Positions 32,277 to 40,590 of a stretch of 64,000 bases of DNA are shown piece after piece. How positions within the stretch are numbered: position 1 is the stretch's first letter; every line of letters starts with the position of its first letter. Under the pieces are notes generated by a model. It saw only the letters and a list, made by a program, of their open reading frames with translations. It did not search any database and was not told the origin of the DNA. The DNA is from Candidatus Rokuibacteriota bacterium (GTDB lineage Bacteria > Methylomirabilota > Methylomirabilia > Rokubacteriales > CSP1-6), in the NCBI GenBank assembly GCA_003220685.1, contig QHTE01000045.1, forward strand, positions 25,655-89,654, written 5' to 3'. Made by a program: the position numbers and the translations under genes.

Positions 32277-33187
32277 TCTCTCGTCCTGGGATCGAGCGCG
32301 TCCCGTACCGCGTCGCCGACGAAGTTCAATCCCACCACGGTCGCGAAGAGGGCGGCGCCCGGGCCGAAGACGATCCAGGGTGCCTGCTGCAGGTATCCGC
32401 GGCCCGCATTGATCATGCTGCCCCAGGAGGCCTGGGGTGGCTGGATGCCGAGCCCCAGGAACGAGAGCGAGGCTTCGGCGAGGATCGCGAAAGCCACGCT
32501 GAGCGATGCCTGCACGATGATCGGATTGATCGCGTTCGGCACCACGTGCCGCGCCGCGACGCGCCAGCCGGACGCGCCCAGGGCTCGCGCCGCATCGACA
32601 TAGTCGCGCGCCGCGATCGAGAGCACCTGGCCCCGCATGAGCCGCGCGAACGTGGGTGTGTAGACAACGCCCAGCGCCAGCAGGACCCCGGTGAGCCCGG
32701 CGCCCAGCACCGCGCCAAGCGCCAGCGCCAGCACCAGCGGCGGGAACGAGAGCACCGCGTCCATCACGCGCATCACCAGCCCATCCACGCGCCCGCCGCA
32801 ATGGCCCGCCACCAGACCGAGCAGGCTGCCCGCGAGCATCGCGAGCGCGACGGACACGAGCCCCGCCAGCAGGGAGACACGCGTGCCCCAGATCACCCGC
32901 GAGAGCACGTCGCGCCCCACGTTGTCCGTGCCGAGCAGGTGCTGTCGCCCCGGCGAGGCCAGGGTGTTGCCGAGGTTCTGGGCGAGCGGATCGTAGGGCG
33001 CCACGAGCGGCGCCGCCAGCGCGATCAGCACCGCCAGCATCACGACCGCTGCGCCGAGCGGCGCCAGCCGGGCCCGCGCCGCTCGGCGCAGCCCCTTCCA
33101 GCGCTGGGCGCGGGCCGGCGCTGCGGCCGGACGCGCGAGCCCGGCGGCGCCCTCAGCGAGATCGGATCCGGGGATCGATCCAGCCAT
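32273..33187 (-). CDS. Peptide-type ABC permease, DppC-like
   Basis: A 304-residue permease with HLLGTDNVGRDVLSRVIWGTRVSL, the EAA loop DYVDAARALGASGWRVAARHVVPN and SFLGLGIQPPQASWGSM. A roughly 35-residue hydrophilic N-terminal extension precedes the first helix. Its start lies 35 bp inside the preceding DppB-like gene, an unusually long overlap, so a later start cannot be excluded, although no good alternative is seen. It is the last gene of the SBP-DppB-DppC operon. Confidence 0.93.
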   Translation of the reverse strand: MAGSIPGSDLAEGAAGLARPAAAPARAQRWKGLRRAARARLAPLGAAVVMLAVLIALAAPLVAPYDPLAQNLGNTLASPGRQHLLGTDNVGRDVLSRVIWGTRVSLLAGLVSVALAMLAGSLLGLVAGHCGGRVDGLVMRVMDAVLSFPPLVLALALGAVLGAGLTGVLLALGVVYTPTFARLMRGQVLSIAARDYVDAARALGASGWRVAARHVVPNAINPIIVQASLSVAFAILAEASLSFLGLGIQPPQASWGSMINAGRGYLQQAPWIVFGPGAALFATVVGLNFVGDAVRDALDPRTRD

Positions 33188-34097
33188 AGAGGACGTCGAC
33201 GACCAGGTTGCTCAGGATGAAGCCGATGGCGATCAGCAACACGACCCCCTGGACGAGCGGATAGTCCCGCGCGAACACCGCGTCGACCACGAGGCGTCCG
33301 ACCCCCGGCAGCGCAAAGACGTATTCGGTGATCACGGCGCCGCCGATCAAGGTCCCGAGCTGCAGGCCGAGCACCGTGACGACCGGGATCAGCGCGTTCT
33401 TGAGCACGTGGCTCCAGATGACGCGCCACTCCGAGAGGCCCTTGGCGCGCGCGGTGCGCACGTAGTCCTCGGCCAAGGCCTCGAGCAGGCTCGAGCGCAG
33501 GGTGCGCGTGACCACCGCGGCGAGGGCCAGGCCGAGCGTGATCGCCGGCAGCGCCAGCGAGCGCAGACCGTTCCACGGCTCCTCCAGCGGGTCGGTGTAG
33601 CCGGAGATCGGCAGCCAGCGCAGGGTGACGCCGAACATGAAGATCAGGAGCAGCGCGAGCAAGAAGTTCGGCACGCAGATCCCGACCAGCGCGAACGTCG
33701 CGCCGGCGCGATCGATCGCGGTGTTGCGACGGATCGCGGACACGATGCCGACCGGGAAGGCGACGACCAGCGAGATCGTCATCGCGTACACCGCCAGCTC
33801 GAGGCTCGGACGGAGCCGGCGGCTCACGTTCTCGATGACCGGCTCGCCGTTGCGGATCGAGCGCCCGAGATCGCCCTGCAGCAGCCGGCCCATCCAGGCC
33901 GCGTACTGCAGGTACAGAGGCCGGTCGAGCCCGAGCTCGCGCCGGAGATTCTCCTTCACCGTGGCGTCGACCGACTCGGCCATCATGACGTCGATCGGAT
34001 CGCCGGGCGTCAGGTGGAGCAGCAGGAACACGCCGGCCGTGACGAGGAGCAGGACGGGGACCGTCGCGCCCAGCCGGCGCAGAACGAGACGGCCCAT
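33153..34097 (-). CDS. Peptide-type ABC permease, DppB-like
   Basis: A 314-residue permease: LVLRRLGATVPVLLLVTAGVF, RRELGLDRPLYLQYAAWM, GDLGRSIRNGEPV and the EAA loop DYVRTARAKGLSEWRVIWSHVLKN. The ATG at 34097 directly follows an in-frame GTG, so either could start it. It lies 28 bp after the binding-protein gene and overlaps the DppC-like gene. Confidence 0.94.
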   Translation of the reverse strand: MGRLVLRRLGATVPVLLLVTAGVFLLLHLTPGDPIDVMMAESVDATVKENLRRELGLDRPLYLQYAAWMGRLLQGDLGRSIRNGEPVIENVSRRLRPSLELAVYAMTISLVVAFPVGIVSAIRRNTAIDRAGATFALVGICVPNFLLALLLIFMFGVTLRWLPISGYTDPLEEPWNGLRSLALPAITLGLALAAVVTRTLRSSLLEALAEDYVRTARAKGLSEWRVIWSHVLKNALIPVVTVLGLQLGTLIGGAVITEYVFALPGVGRLVVDAVFARDYPLVQGVVLLIAIGFILSNLVVDVLYGWIDPRIRSR

Positions 34098-34125
34098 CAC
34101 GGGGGGCTCGTCGGTCGGCGCCGCC

Positions 34126-35700
34126 TCAGACCAGCCACACGTCCTTGAACCGCATCATCCCATCGGGGATCGGCTCGTAGCCCTGCACCTTCGGGCTGAA
34201 GGCCTTGGGCTCGATCGGATGCACGATGAACACCATCGGCAGCTCGTCTTGCAGGATCTTCGTCAGCTCGCTGAACAGCTTCTTGCGCTCGGTCTGGCTC
34301 GCCACCTCGCGGCTCCGGTCGAGCAGCGCATCGATCTCTCGATTCGAGATGCCCGACCAGTTGAGCGACGTGCCCTGGGTGGTCTTGTAGAACTGGTACG
34401 TGTTGCCGTCCGGGTCCGGACGGCCGCTCCACTGGTAGCTGATCATCTCGAAGTTCTTGCTGTTGCCGTCCGAGATCAGGGTGGCCGAGTCGACCAGCTT
34501 GATCTTCATCGTGATCCCGGCATCCCGCAGCTGGGCCTGGATCACCTCGGCCTCCTGGACGTTGATCGGGATGTTGTTGGTCGTCATCGTGAACGCGAAG
34601 CCCTGGGGCTGGCCGCCCTCGGCCAGCTTCGCCTTCGCGCGGGCCAGGTCGCGCTTGATGGGCGCGATGCTCCGGTCGTACGCCCAGCTCGTGGGCGGGA
34701 TCGGACCGTTGGCCGGCACCCCCACGTTCAGCCACACGCCCTTGACGATCTGCTCGAGGTCCAGCGAATACGCGACCGCCTGCCGCAGCGCCTTGGTCGC
34801 AAACGGGGGTCGCGTGTGGTTGAGCTGGTAGGCGAAGTCGGCAAGCGACGGCACGTCCACGACCACGACGTTCCGATCGGCCTTGACGGCCGCCACGTCG
34901 CGCGGCTGGACGTAGTCCATCACGTCGATCTCGCCGGTCTGGAGACTTTGCCGCTTGACGGTGTCGTCGGGGATCGGCCGGTAGCGAACCCGATCGAGAT
35001 AGGGGCCACCCTGCTTGTTCCAGTAGCTCTCGTTGCGCTTGATCAGCAGGTGATCGTCCTTGACCCACTCGACGAACTCGAACGGCCCGGTGCCGGCGCC
35101 CTTCGCGTTGCGCTCGAGCTCGGGGCCGCGCTCCTGAGCGACCTTGGGCGAGACCATCATACCCGCGCGATCGGTCAAGGTCGCCAGCAGCGCGGCGTCC
35201 GGCCGCTTCAGGTTCATCTTGATCGTGTAGGCATCGACCACGTCGACCGAGTCGATGCTGGCGACCTCGCCCTTGCGGACCGACTTCGGCTCCGTCTTCA
35301 TGCGATTGAAGTTGAAGCGCGCCGCTTCCGCGTTGAAGTCGGTGCCGTCGTGGAACTTGACGCCGCGGCGGAGCTTGAAGACGACGGTCTTGGGGTCCGG
35401 CTGCTGCCAGGACTCGGCCAGGCCCGGTTTGATCCCGAGCTTGACGTCGAGCGTGACCAGCGGCTCGTAGATGTTGTGATAGACCTGCCGGTCGATCTTG
35501 CTGCCCGAGAGGTGCGGATCCATCGTGGCCGCTTCGATGTAGAAGCCGACCCGCAGGGTGCCGCCCCGCTTCGGCGCGTCGGCGGCGAGCGCCGATCGCG
35601 GCGCGAGCGACGCCCCCGGCGCGCCCGAGGCGGCCGCGCACAGCAGGAGAAAGTCTCGGCGCGACACGTCGAGCGTGGCGCGCGGCTCCGTCGTGGCCAT
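34126..35700 (-). CDS. Peptide-type ABC binding protein with Tat signal (family 5 SBP)
   Basis: A 524-residue binding protein with a twin-arginine signal (SRRDFLLL at residues 13-20, then a short hydrophobic region and SALAADA). The start at 35700 has a GGAGGAAAC ribosome-binding site. Landmarks are PKRGGTLRVGF, DPHLSGSKIDRQV, ESWQQPDPKTVVFKLRRGVKFHDG, GAGTGPFEFVEW and LRQAVAYSLDLEQIV. It heads the SBP-DppB-DppC operon, again without ATPase genes. The ligand is not predictable from sequence. Confidence 0.94.
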   Translation of the reverse strand: MATTEPRATLDVSRRDFLLLCAAASGAPGASLAPRSALAADAPKRGGTLRVGFYIEAATMDPHLSGSKIDRQVYHNIYEPLVTLDVKLGIKPGLAESWQQPDPKTVVFKLRRGVKFHDGTDFNAEAARFNFNRMKTEPKSVRKGEVASIDSVDVVDAYTIKMNLKRPDAALLATLTDRAGMMVSPKVAQERGPELERNAKGAGTGPFEFVEWVKDDHLLIKRNESYWNKQGGPYLDRVRYRPIPDDTVKRQSLQTGEIDVMDYVQPRDVAAVKADRNVVVVDVPSLADFAYQLNHTRPPFATKALRQAVAYSLDLEQIVKGVWLNVGVPANGPIPPTSWAYDRSIAPIKRDLARAKAKLAEGGQPQGFAFTMTTNNIPINVQEAEVIQAQLRDAGITMKIKLVDSATLISDGNSKNFEMISYQWSGRPDPDGNTYQFYKTTQGTSLNWSGISNREIDALLDRSREVASQTERKKLFSELTKILQDELPMVFIVHPIEPKAFSPKVQGYEPIPDGMMRFKDVWLV

Positions 35701-35792
35701 TGCCGTTTCCTCCGAGGTCGAGAGTTGCCGTGAGGCGCGGACGAGTATACCCTGCCGGCCACGGCAAACAGCGTGAGGCTCGGAGGTCCGAC

Positions 35793-36701
35793 ATGAAGCT
35801 CGGCATCTGTCTCCCACACTACGGTCGCCCGATCGAGGTCGGACGCATCCTCGAGGTCGCGCGCCGCGCCGAGGAGCGCGGCCTGGATTCGGTGTGGGTC
35901 ACCGATCACGTGATCGTGCCGGAGCGGTCGAACGTCATTTACCGGGAGGACATGCTCGATCCGCTGGCAGTCCTGCCCTGGCTCGCCGGCGTGACGAGCC
36001 GGGTGGAGCTGGGCACGAGCGTGGTGATCCTGCCCTATCGGTCACCGATTCCGGTTGCGAAGCTCCTGGCCAGCGTCGACGTGCTCTCGGGCGGCCGCCT
36101 GATCGTCGGGGCCGCGATCGGCTGGCTCGAGGGCGAGTTCGAGGCGCTCGGCGTGCCCTTCAGGGAGCGTGCCAGTCGGAGCGACGAGGCGCTCGAGCTG
36201 ATGCGCGCGCTCTGGACGGAGGAGCATCCGAAGATCCAGACGAAGCACTACCGCGTGCAGGACGTCGTCGCCTCGCCGCTGCCGCTCCAGAAGCCGCGCC
36301 CGCCCCTCTACATCGGCGGCGCCAGCGAGGGCGCCTACCGACGGGTCGCACGCCTCGGCGATGGCTGGCACGCCAGCTCGACGAACCACGAGGCGTTCCG
36401 CCAGGGCGCCGACACGGTCCGGCGCCTCTGGAAGGAAGCCGGACGCGCGGGCGGCCCGTTCTTGTCGCTCCGCATTCCGATTCTAATCGACGGGGTGCAC
36501 AGGCCGGCGGTCGACATGGGTCTGATTCGCGGACGTCACACGCTCAACGGCTCGGCGAAGCAGATCGCCGACGAGCTCTCCGGATTCAAGGCGCTCGGCT
36601 GCGGCCACGTCGCGCTCGAGGTGTCGTACTCGACGTTCCCGGCGATCTTCGAGACCATCGAGCGGGTCGCCGACACGATTCGCCCGCGCGTGGCCGACTG
36701 A
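35793..36701 (+). CDS. Luciferase-like F420/FMN-dependent oxidoreductase (TIGR03619-like)
   Basis: A 302-residue TIM-barrel monooxygenase/reductase starting MKLGICLPHYGRPIEVGRI, with a GGAGG ribosome-binding site. Family features are RGLDSVWVTDHVIVPE, LGTSVVILPYRSPIPVAKLLASVDVLSGGRLIVGAAIGWLEG split across the barrel, and PPLYIGGASEGAYRRVARLGDGWH. These proteins use F420 or FMN; the cofactor cannot be decided here. A possible promoter, TATACC at 35746, lies in the divergent region shared with the binding-protein gene. A stop-anchored inverted repeat ends it. Confidence 0.9.
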   Translation: MKLGICLPHYGRPIEVGRILEVARRAEERGLDSVWVTDHVIVPERSNVIYREDMLDPLAVLPWLAGVTSRVELGTSVVILPYRSPIPVAKLLASVDVLSGGRLIVGAAIGWLEGEFEALGVPFRERASRSDEALELMRALWTEEHPKIQTKHYRVQDVVASPLPLQKPRPPLYIGGASEGAYRRVARLGDGWHASSTNHEAFRQGADTVRRLWKEAGRAGGPFLSLRIPILIDGVHRPAVDMGLIRGRHTLNGSAKQIADELSGFKALGCGHVALEVSYSTFPAIFETIERVADTIRPRVAD

Positions 36702-36717
36702 GCGCGCCGGCGGCTCA
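36699..36717. repeat. Stop-to-stop inverted repeat TGAGCGCGCCGGCGGCTCA
   Basis: The element begins with the plus-strand TGA of the oxidoreductase and ends with the minus-strand TGA of the kinase-like gene. It has TGAGC/GCTCA arms around CGCCGGCG, and differs at only three positions from the element at 13645-13663. It could terminate both transcripts. Confidence 0.5.
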
Positions 36718-37746
36718 GGCGACGGGCGTGGACGCGGGCGGCAAGCTCGCCGAGATCCCGGTGAGCGCGCGGAAGTGGCTCAGCACGCGCTCGGTGTAGG
36801 CCGACTCGAAGAGGACGTTCGCCGCGGTCTGGCCGGCCAGACCGCCGCGCAGCTCGCCGGCGCGGACGAGCGCCTTCATGCACGCCGCGGCTTCGTAGTA
36901 GAGAAGCTTCGCCCGATCGAGCGGGCGACGACGCCGGTAGTGACGCAGATAGCCGCCGACCAGGAGCGGGCGCGCCGCGTTCGCCAGCCATCGCAGCGGC
37001 GCCGCGAGCCCGACGAGGTCCATCGGCACGAGCCTGAGGATGACCAGAGTGGTCGCGACGTCGAACGCCGGATCGGCGACGATCGCGTGAGGCCAGTCGA
37101 GCACGCCGCTGACGCCGTCGTCCGTCATCAGGATGTTGTAGGGGTGAAAGTCGCCGTGGCAGACGGCGCGCGGCTCGGGGCGGGGCGGACGGCGTCGGGC
37201 CAGCCACGTGAGCCCCGGCGCCAGCCCGCGGAGCCCGCCGCGCGAGGCGCGTTCGGCCAGGTGCGCGAGGTGAGCGTCGAACGTCAGGCTCCTGGGCTCG
37301 AGCCCTTCCCGGGTCACCGCGCGGAGGAACGCCACCGGATCGAGATCGTGCAGACGCGCCTGGACCTCGGCGAGGACGCGCGCCATGCCGCGGAGGCTGG
37401 CCTTCGGCAGCGGCTGGCCGGCCAGTCGCTGCATGATCAGGAAGGCTCCGCCGAGAGTTGTCGCGTCCGTGGTCGCGAGAAGAACGCGCGGCGCCGGGTA
37501 GCCGAAATCGGCGAGTGCGTTCTGGGTCGCCCGCTCGCGCAGCGCGCGCGCGGGGTCGTGGTGCGTGTGGAGCAACCGGAGAATCAGCGGACCGGAGAAG
37601 TCAGGCGGCGCCACGCCCAGGCGGAAGGCGAAGATTTGCGTATCGAAGCCGCCCGAGACGGCCACGGGTGGCTCGGCGAAATCGAGGCTCGGCAGGCCGA
37701 GCGCACGGCGCAGATGGTCGCGCAGTCGGGCTTCGAGCTCTGCCAC
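36715..37746 (-). CDS. APH-fold phosphotransferase family protein
   Basis: A 343-residue protein of the aminoglycoside-phosphotransferase/choline-kinase fold. It has VAVSGGFDTQIFAFRL (nucleotide loop), LILRLLHTH, the catalytic CHGDFHPYNIL and the metal-binding VLDWPHAIVADPAFD. Members phosphorylate many small metabolites, and nothing here indicates antibiotic resistance. The GTG start at 37746 lies 13 bp after the luciferase-like gene, so it is the last gene of a minus-strand operon SDR, hydrolase, oxidoreductase, kinase-like protein. Confidence 0.85.
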   Translation of the reverse strand: MAELEARLRDHLRRALGLPSLDFAEPPVAVSGGFDTQIFAFRLGVAPPDFSGPLILRLLHTHHDPARALRERATQNALADFGYPAPRVLLATTDATTLGGAFLIMQRLAGQPLPKASLRGMARVLAEVQARLHDLDPVAFLRAVTREGLEPRSLTFDAHLAHLAERASRGGLRGLAPGLTWLARRRPPRPEPRAVCHGDFHPYNILMTDDGVSGVLDWPHAIVADPAFDVATTLVILRLVPMDLVGLAAPLRWLANAARPLLVGGYLRHYRRRRPLDRAKLLYYEAAACMKALVRAGELRGGLAGQTAANVLFESAYTERVLSHFRALTGISASLPPASTPVA

Positions 37747-37759
37747 GCGCCGCCGCGCT

Positions 37760-38905
37760 CTACCGGCCGACGCCGGCCGTCTCGTCGACGTTGGCGTCTT
37801 CGCGGAAGTGCGGCATGACCTCTTCGGCGAAGAGCTGCATCATCTCGAGCGTCTGCTCGTGGCTGGGGCCGGTCATCCCCGAGCAGAGGATCCCGGCCTT
37901 GAGCTCGTCGGCGAACACGCGGAGCTTGTCGCGCACGGTGGCCGGGCTCCCGTAGATCAGATACCCCTCGCGGTCCGCCTCCTCGAACTCGAGCTCGCTG
38001 GGCAGCTTGGGCGGGCTCGTCAGCAGGCGTCGCAGCGACGCCTCGGTCATGTAACCCGGCGGTCGCCAGAAGGGCGGATGCATCCGCAGGCCCACGTTGA
38101 ACACCCACATGACGTGCTTCCTCGCCAGCTCGCGCGCCTTCGCGTCGTTCTCGGCGACGACGATCGGCACGTTCACGGTGAGCTGGTAGCGGCTGGCCTT
38201 GTAGCCGTTCTTCTCGCAGGCCTCGCGATACTCGCCGTAGATCTGCGCGATCCGCTTGATGGGCGTGAAGACCATCAGGTACGGGAAGCGGCGCTTGGCC
38301 GCCCACTCGACCGTCTCGCTCGAGCCCTGCGACGGGCACCACACCGGCGGATGCGGCTTCTGGAGCGGCCGCGGCCAGGGGTTCACGTAGTGGTAGCGAT
38401 AGAACCGGCCGTCGAACGGAAACGGCCCCTCCTCCGTCCAGGCGCGCAGGATCAGCTCGGCGGCCTCGTAGAAGCGGTCGCGTGAATGCGTCGGGTTGAT
38501 CCCGGTCGAGAAGTACTCGGCGCTGATGCCGCGGACGAACCCGGAGATGACGCGGCCACCCGAGGCGACGTCGAGCATCGCGATCTCCTCGGCGATGCGC
38601 AGCGGGTTCTCGCGCAGCGGCAGACCGTTGCCGAGGATCGCGATCTTCGCCTTCGTGGTCCGGCGCACCAGCATCGCCGCCATCACGTTCGGGCTCGGCA
38701 TCGTGCCGTAGCAGTTCTGGTGGTGCTCGTTCACGCAGAGGCCGTCCCAGCCCAGGCGCTCCGCCTGCTCGAGCTGGTCGAGGTACTGGTTGTAGAGCGT
38801 GTGACCCGTCGCCGGATCGTAATGACGGTTCGAGAGCGTCACCCACGACGACGGCGCGTCATGCTCCATGTGGTAGGGCATCAGGTGGAAGTAGTAGAAC
38901 TTCAC
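37760..38905 (-). CDS. Luciferase-like flavin-dependent monooxygenase
   Basis: A 381-residue LLM-class oxidoreductase with a GTG start overlapping the hydrolase stop (GTGA). Features are FYYFHLMPYH, ERLGWDGLCVNEHHQNCYG (the conserved His pair near the flavin), ILGNGLPLRENPLRIAEE, LDVASGGRVISGFVRG, PPVWCPSQGSSETVEWAAKR and a C-terminal YGSPATVRDKLR. Enzymes with the NEHH pattern oxidise terpenoid, alkane or sulfonate-type substrates using reduced flavin. Co-expression with an alpha/beta hydrolase and an SDR fits breakdown of a cyclic ketone or similar compound, by inference. Confidence 0.9.
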   Translation of the reverse strand: MKFYYFHLMPYHMEHDAPSSWVTLSNRHYDPATGHTLYNQYLDQLEQAERLGWDGLCVNEHHQNCYGTMPSPNVMAAMLVRRTTKAKIAILGNGLPLRENPLRIAEEIAMLDVASGGRVISGFVRGISAEYFSTGINPTHSRDRFYEAAELILRAWTEEGPFPFDGRFYRYHYVNPWPRPLQKPHPPVWCPSQGSSETVEWAAKRRFPYLMVFTPIKRIAQIYGEYREACEKNGYKASRYQLTVNVPIVVAENDAKARELARKHVMWVFNVGLRMHPPFWRPPGYMTEASLRRLLTSPPKLPSELEFEEADREGYLIYGSPATVRDKLRVFADELKAGILCSGMTGPSHEQTLEMMQLFAEEVMPHFREDANVDETAGVGR

Positions 38906-39690
38906 CCGATGCCCTCCCGGAGGCGACAGAACTCGCCGATCGCCTCCGCGACCGCGTCGGGCTCCTCCAGGTGCGGCACGTGGCCGGACTCGGCGAACAC
39001 GCGCAGGCGCGCGCCGAGGATCTCTCGCGCCCACGTCTCGCCGCACGGGGCGAGCGGCGCTAGCCGGTCGTGGGCGCCCCAGCACAGCAAGGTCGGGGCG
39101 CCGATGCGGCCCAGACGGCGGCGGAGGAGCGGATTGTAGAGGTACGGATTCCAGCTCACGCGCGCGAGCGCGGTGCCCTGGCGATACTGCAGCGCCAGCG
39201 TGTCGACCGACTGATCGGGCGGCGCCAGCGCGAGCGCGGCCTTCGGGTTCTGGAAGATCGTCGTCACGATCTCCGGGATGTCCATCCCGAACAGGAACGG
39301 ATAGATCCAGCCGTCAACGCGGATGCCGACCGGATCGATCAGCACGAGCGACTCCAGGCGCTGCGACGCCATCGTCGCGACCTCCGCGGCGATCCAGCCG
39401 CCGAACGAGGCACCGACCAGGTGCACGCGCTCGAGCCCGAGCCGGTCGAGCAGATCGAGATAGTGGAACGCCAGGTCGGAGATGTGCTCGATCCACTCCG
39501 CGGCCGGCGAGCCGCCGTGGCCGGGATGGCTGGGAAAGTAGACGCTGAAGTCCTTCGCGAGCCGCTCCTGGAACGCGAGCCATCGGCCGGCGCCGCCGGC
39601 GCCGTGCAGGAAGAGGAGCGGCGGCCCCGAGCCGTCCTGGAGCATCTGGACCGGAGTGCCGCGAACGACCAGCTCGCGCGCCGTTGGCAT
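38902..39690 (-). CDS. Alpha/beta-fold hydrolase
   Basis: A 262-residue hydrolase starting MPTARELVVRGTPVQML. The triad is visible: Ser in VGASFGGW (about 107), Asp in CWGAHDRLAP and His in ESGHVPHLEEP. The oxyanion strand LLFLHGAGGAGRW is typical of esterases and meta-cleavage-product hydrolases. The gene follows the SDR stop by 1 bp and its own stop overlaps the LLM gene, so three enzymes are coupled. Confidence 0.9.
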   Translation of the reverse strand: MPTARELVVRGTPVQMLQDGSGPPLLFLHGAGGAGRWLAFQERLAKDFSVYFPSHPGHGGSPAAEWIEHISDLAFHYLDLLDRLGLERVHLVGASFGGWIAAEVATMASQRLESLVLIDPVGIRVDGWIYPFLFGMDIPEIVTTIFQNPKAALALAPPDQSVDTLALQYRQGTALARVSWNPYLYNPLLRRRLGRIGAPTLLCWGAHDRLAPLAPCGETWAREILGARLRVFAESGHVPHLEEPDAVAEAIGEFCRLREGIG

Positions 39691-39691
39691 C

Positions 39692-40519
39692 TCAGCCGAT
39701 GAAGAGGCCGCCGTTCGGCGAGAGCCACTGCCCGGTGAAGAACGAGCTGTCGTCGGAGGCGAGGAAGAGCGCCGTGGCCGCAACCTCGTACGGCGCGCCG
39801 GTGCGGTGCAGCGGCGTGCGGGCGAGCACCGCCGCCCGGATCAGCGGCGACATCCGCTCGGTCATCGGCGTGTCGATGTAGCCCGGGCAGATCGCGTTCA
39901 CGCGGATCCCGCGCGAGGCGACGTCGCGCGCGACGGCCCGCGTGAATGCCAGAATCGCCCCCTTGGCCGCGCTGTAGTGCGGGACGACCTCGAGCCCGGT
40001 GAGCGCGGCGACGCTCGAGAGGTTGACGATCGCGCCGCGGTTCTTCCGGCTCATCAGCCGCAGAGCCTCGCGCGTGCAGAAGAACGTCCCGTCGACGTGT
40101 ACCGCGAGCATCCGTCGCCACGACTCGTCGGAGAGGTTCTGGGTGATGTCGAGATGGGTTTGGCCGCCCTGGCCGCTCAGGAGCTCCATGACCAGCGCCT
40201 CGGACTTCCGGCCGACCTCCGCGCGATCGTCGCCCGGGCCGAAGGCGATCCCCGCGTTGTTCACGAGGATGTCGAGGCCGCCGACCTCGCGCTCGACCGT
40301 CGCGAACATCGCCTTCACCTGGGCGCTGTCGGCGACGTCGGCCTGGATGGCGCGGCGGCCCGCCGGGCCCTTCATCGACGAGACAGTCTGCTCGGCCGTT
40401 TCCAGGCTGAGCTCGTTGACGATGACGTGCGCGCCCTCTTCGGCGAACAGCAGCGAGATGGCCCGGCCGAGTCCCGAGCCTCCACCCGTCACGAGCGCGA
40501 CGCGATCCTTGAGCTTCAT
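39692..40519 (-). CDS. Short-chain dehydrogenase/reductase
   Basis: A 275-residue NAD(P)-dependent oxidoreductase. It has the cofactor motif TGGGSGLGRAI, DV in QADVADSAQ, NNAG, catalytic Ser in NLSSVAAL, YSAAK and the C-terminal PGYIDTPM. Between NNAG and the next helix there is an extra segment of about 25 residues (PGDDRAEVGRKSEALVMELL and following), seen in some (3R)-hydroxyacyl-CoA-type dehydrogenases. The best promoter of the window drives this gene, with no Shine-Dalgarno. Confidence 0.93.
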   Translation of the reverse strand: MKLKDRVALVTGGGSGLGRAISLLFAEEGAHVIVNELSLETAEQTVSSMKGPAGRRAIQADVADSAQVKAMFATVEREVGGLDILVNNAGIAFGPGDDRAEVGRKSEALVMELLSGQGGQTHLDITQNLSDESWRRMLAVHVDGTFFCTREALRLMSRKNRGAIVNLSSVAALTGLEVVPHYSAAKGAILAFTRAVARDVASRGIRVNAICPGYIDTPMTERMSPLIRAAVLARTPLHRTGAPYEVAATALFLASDDSSFFTGQWLSPNGGLFIG

Positions 40520-40527
40520 CGGCCCTC

Positions 40528-40556
40528 ACCCTAGGCCGAAGCCCGCACGTGGTCAA
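40528..40556 (-). promoter_or_regulatory. Sigma-70-like promoter TTGACC-17-TAGGGT, leaderless
   Basis: On the minus strand TTGACC (40551-40556) is separated by exactly 17 nt from TAGGGT (40528-40533), which ends 8 nt before the SDR ATG at 40519. Transcription would begin at the start codon. A second TAGGGT at 40567-40572 on the plus strand, 18 nt before hyuA, may serve the divergent operon. Confidence 0.6.
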
Positions 40557-40590
40557 GGACTCGTGGTAGGGTCGCTCGGGGAAACCTGGG

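Noticed and set aside
36715..37746. Aminoglycoside resistance gene
   Set aside because: Only the general APH fold is visible; neighbours are catabolic enzymes and no resistance subfamily motif is seen.
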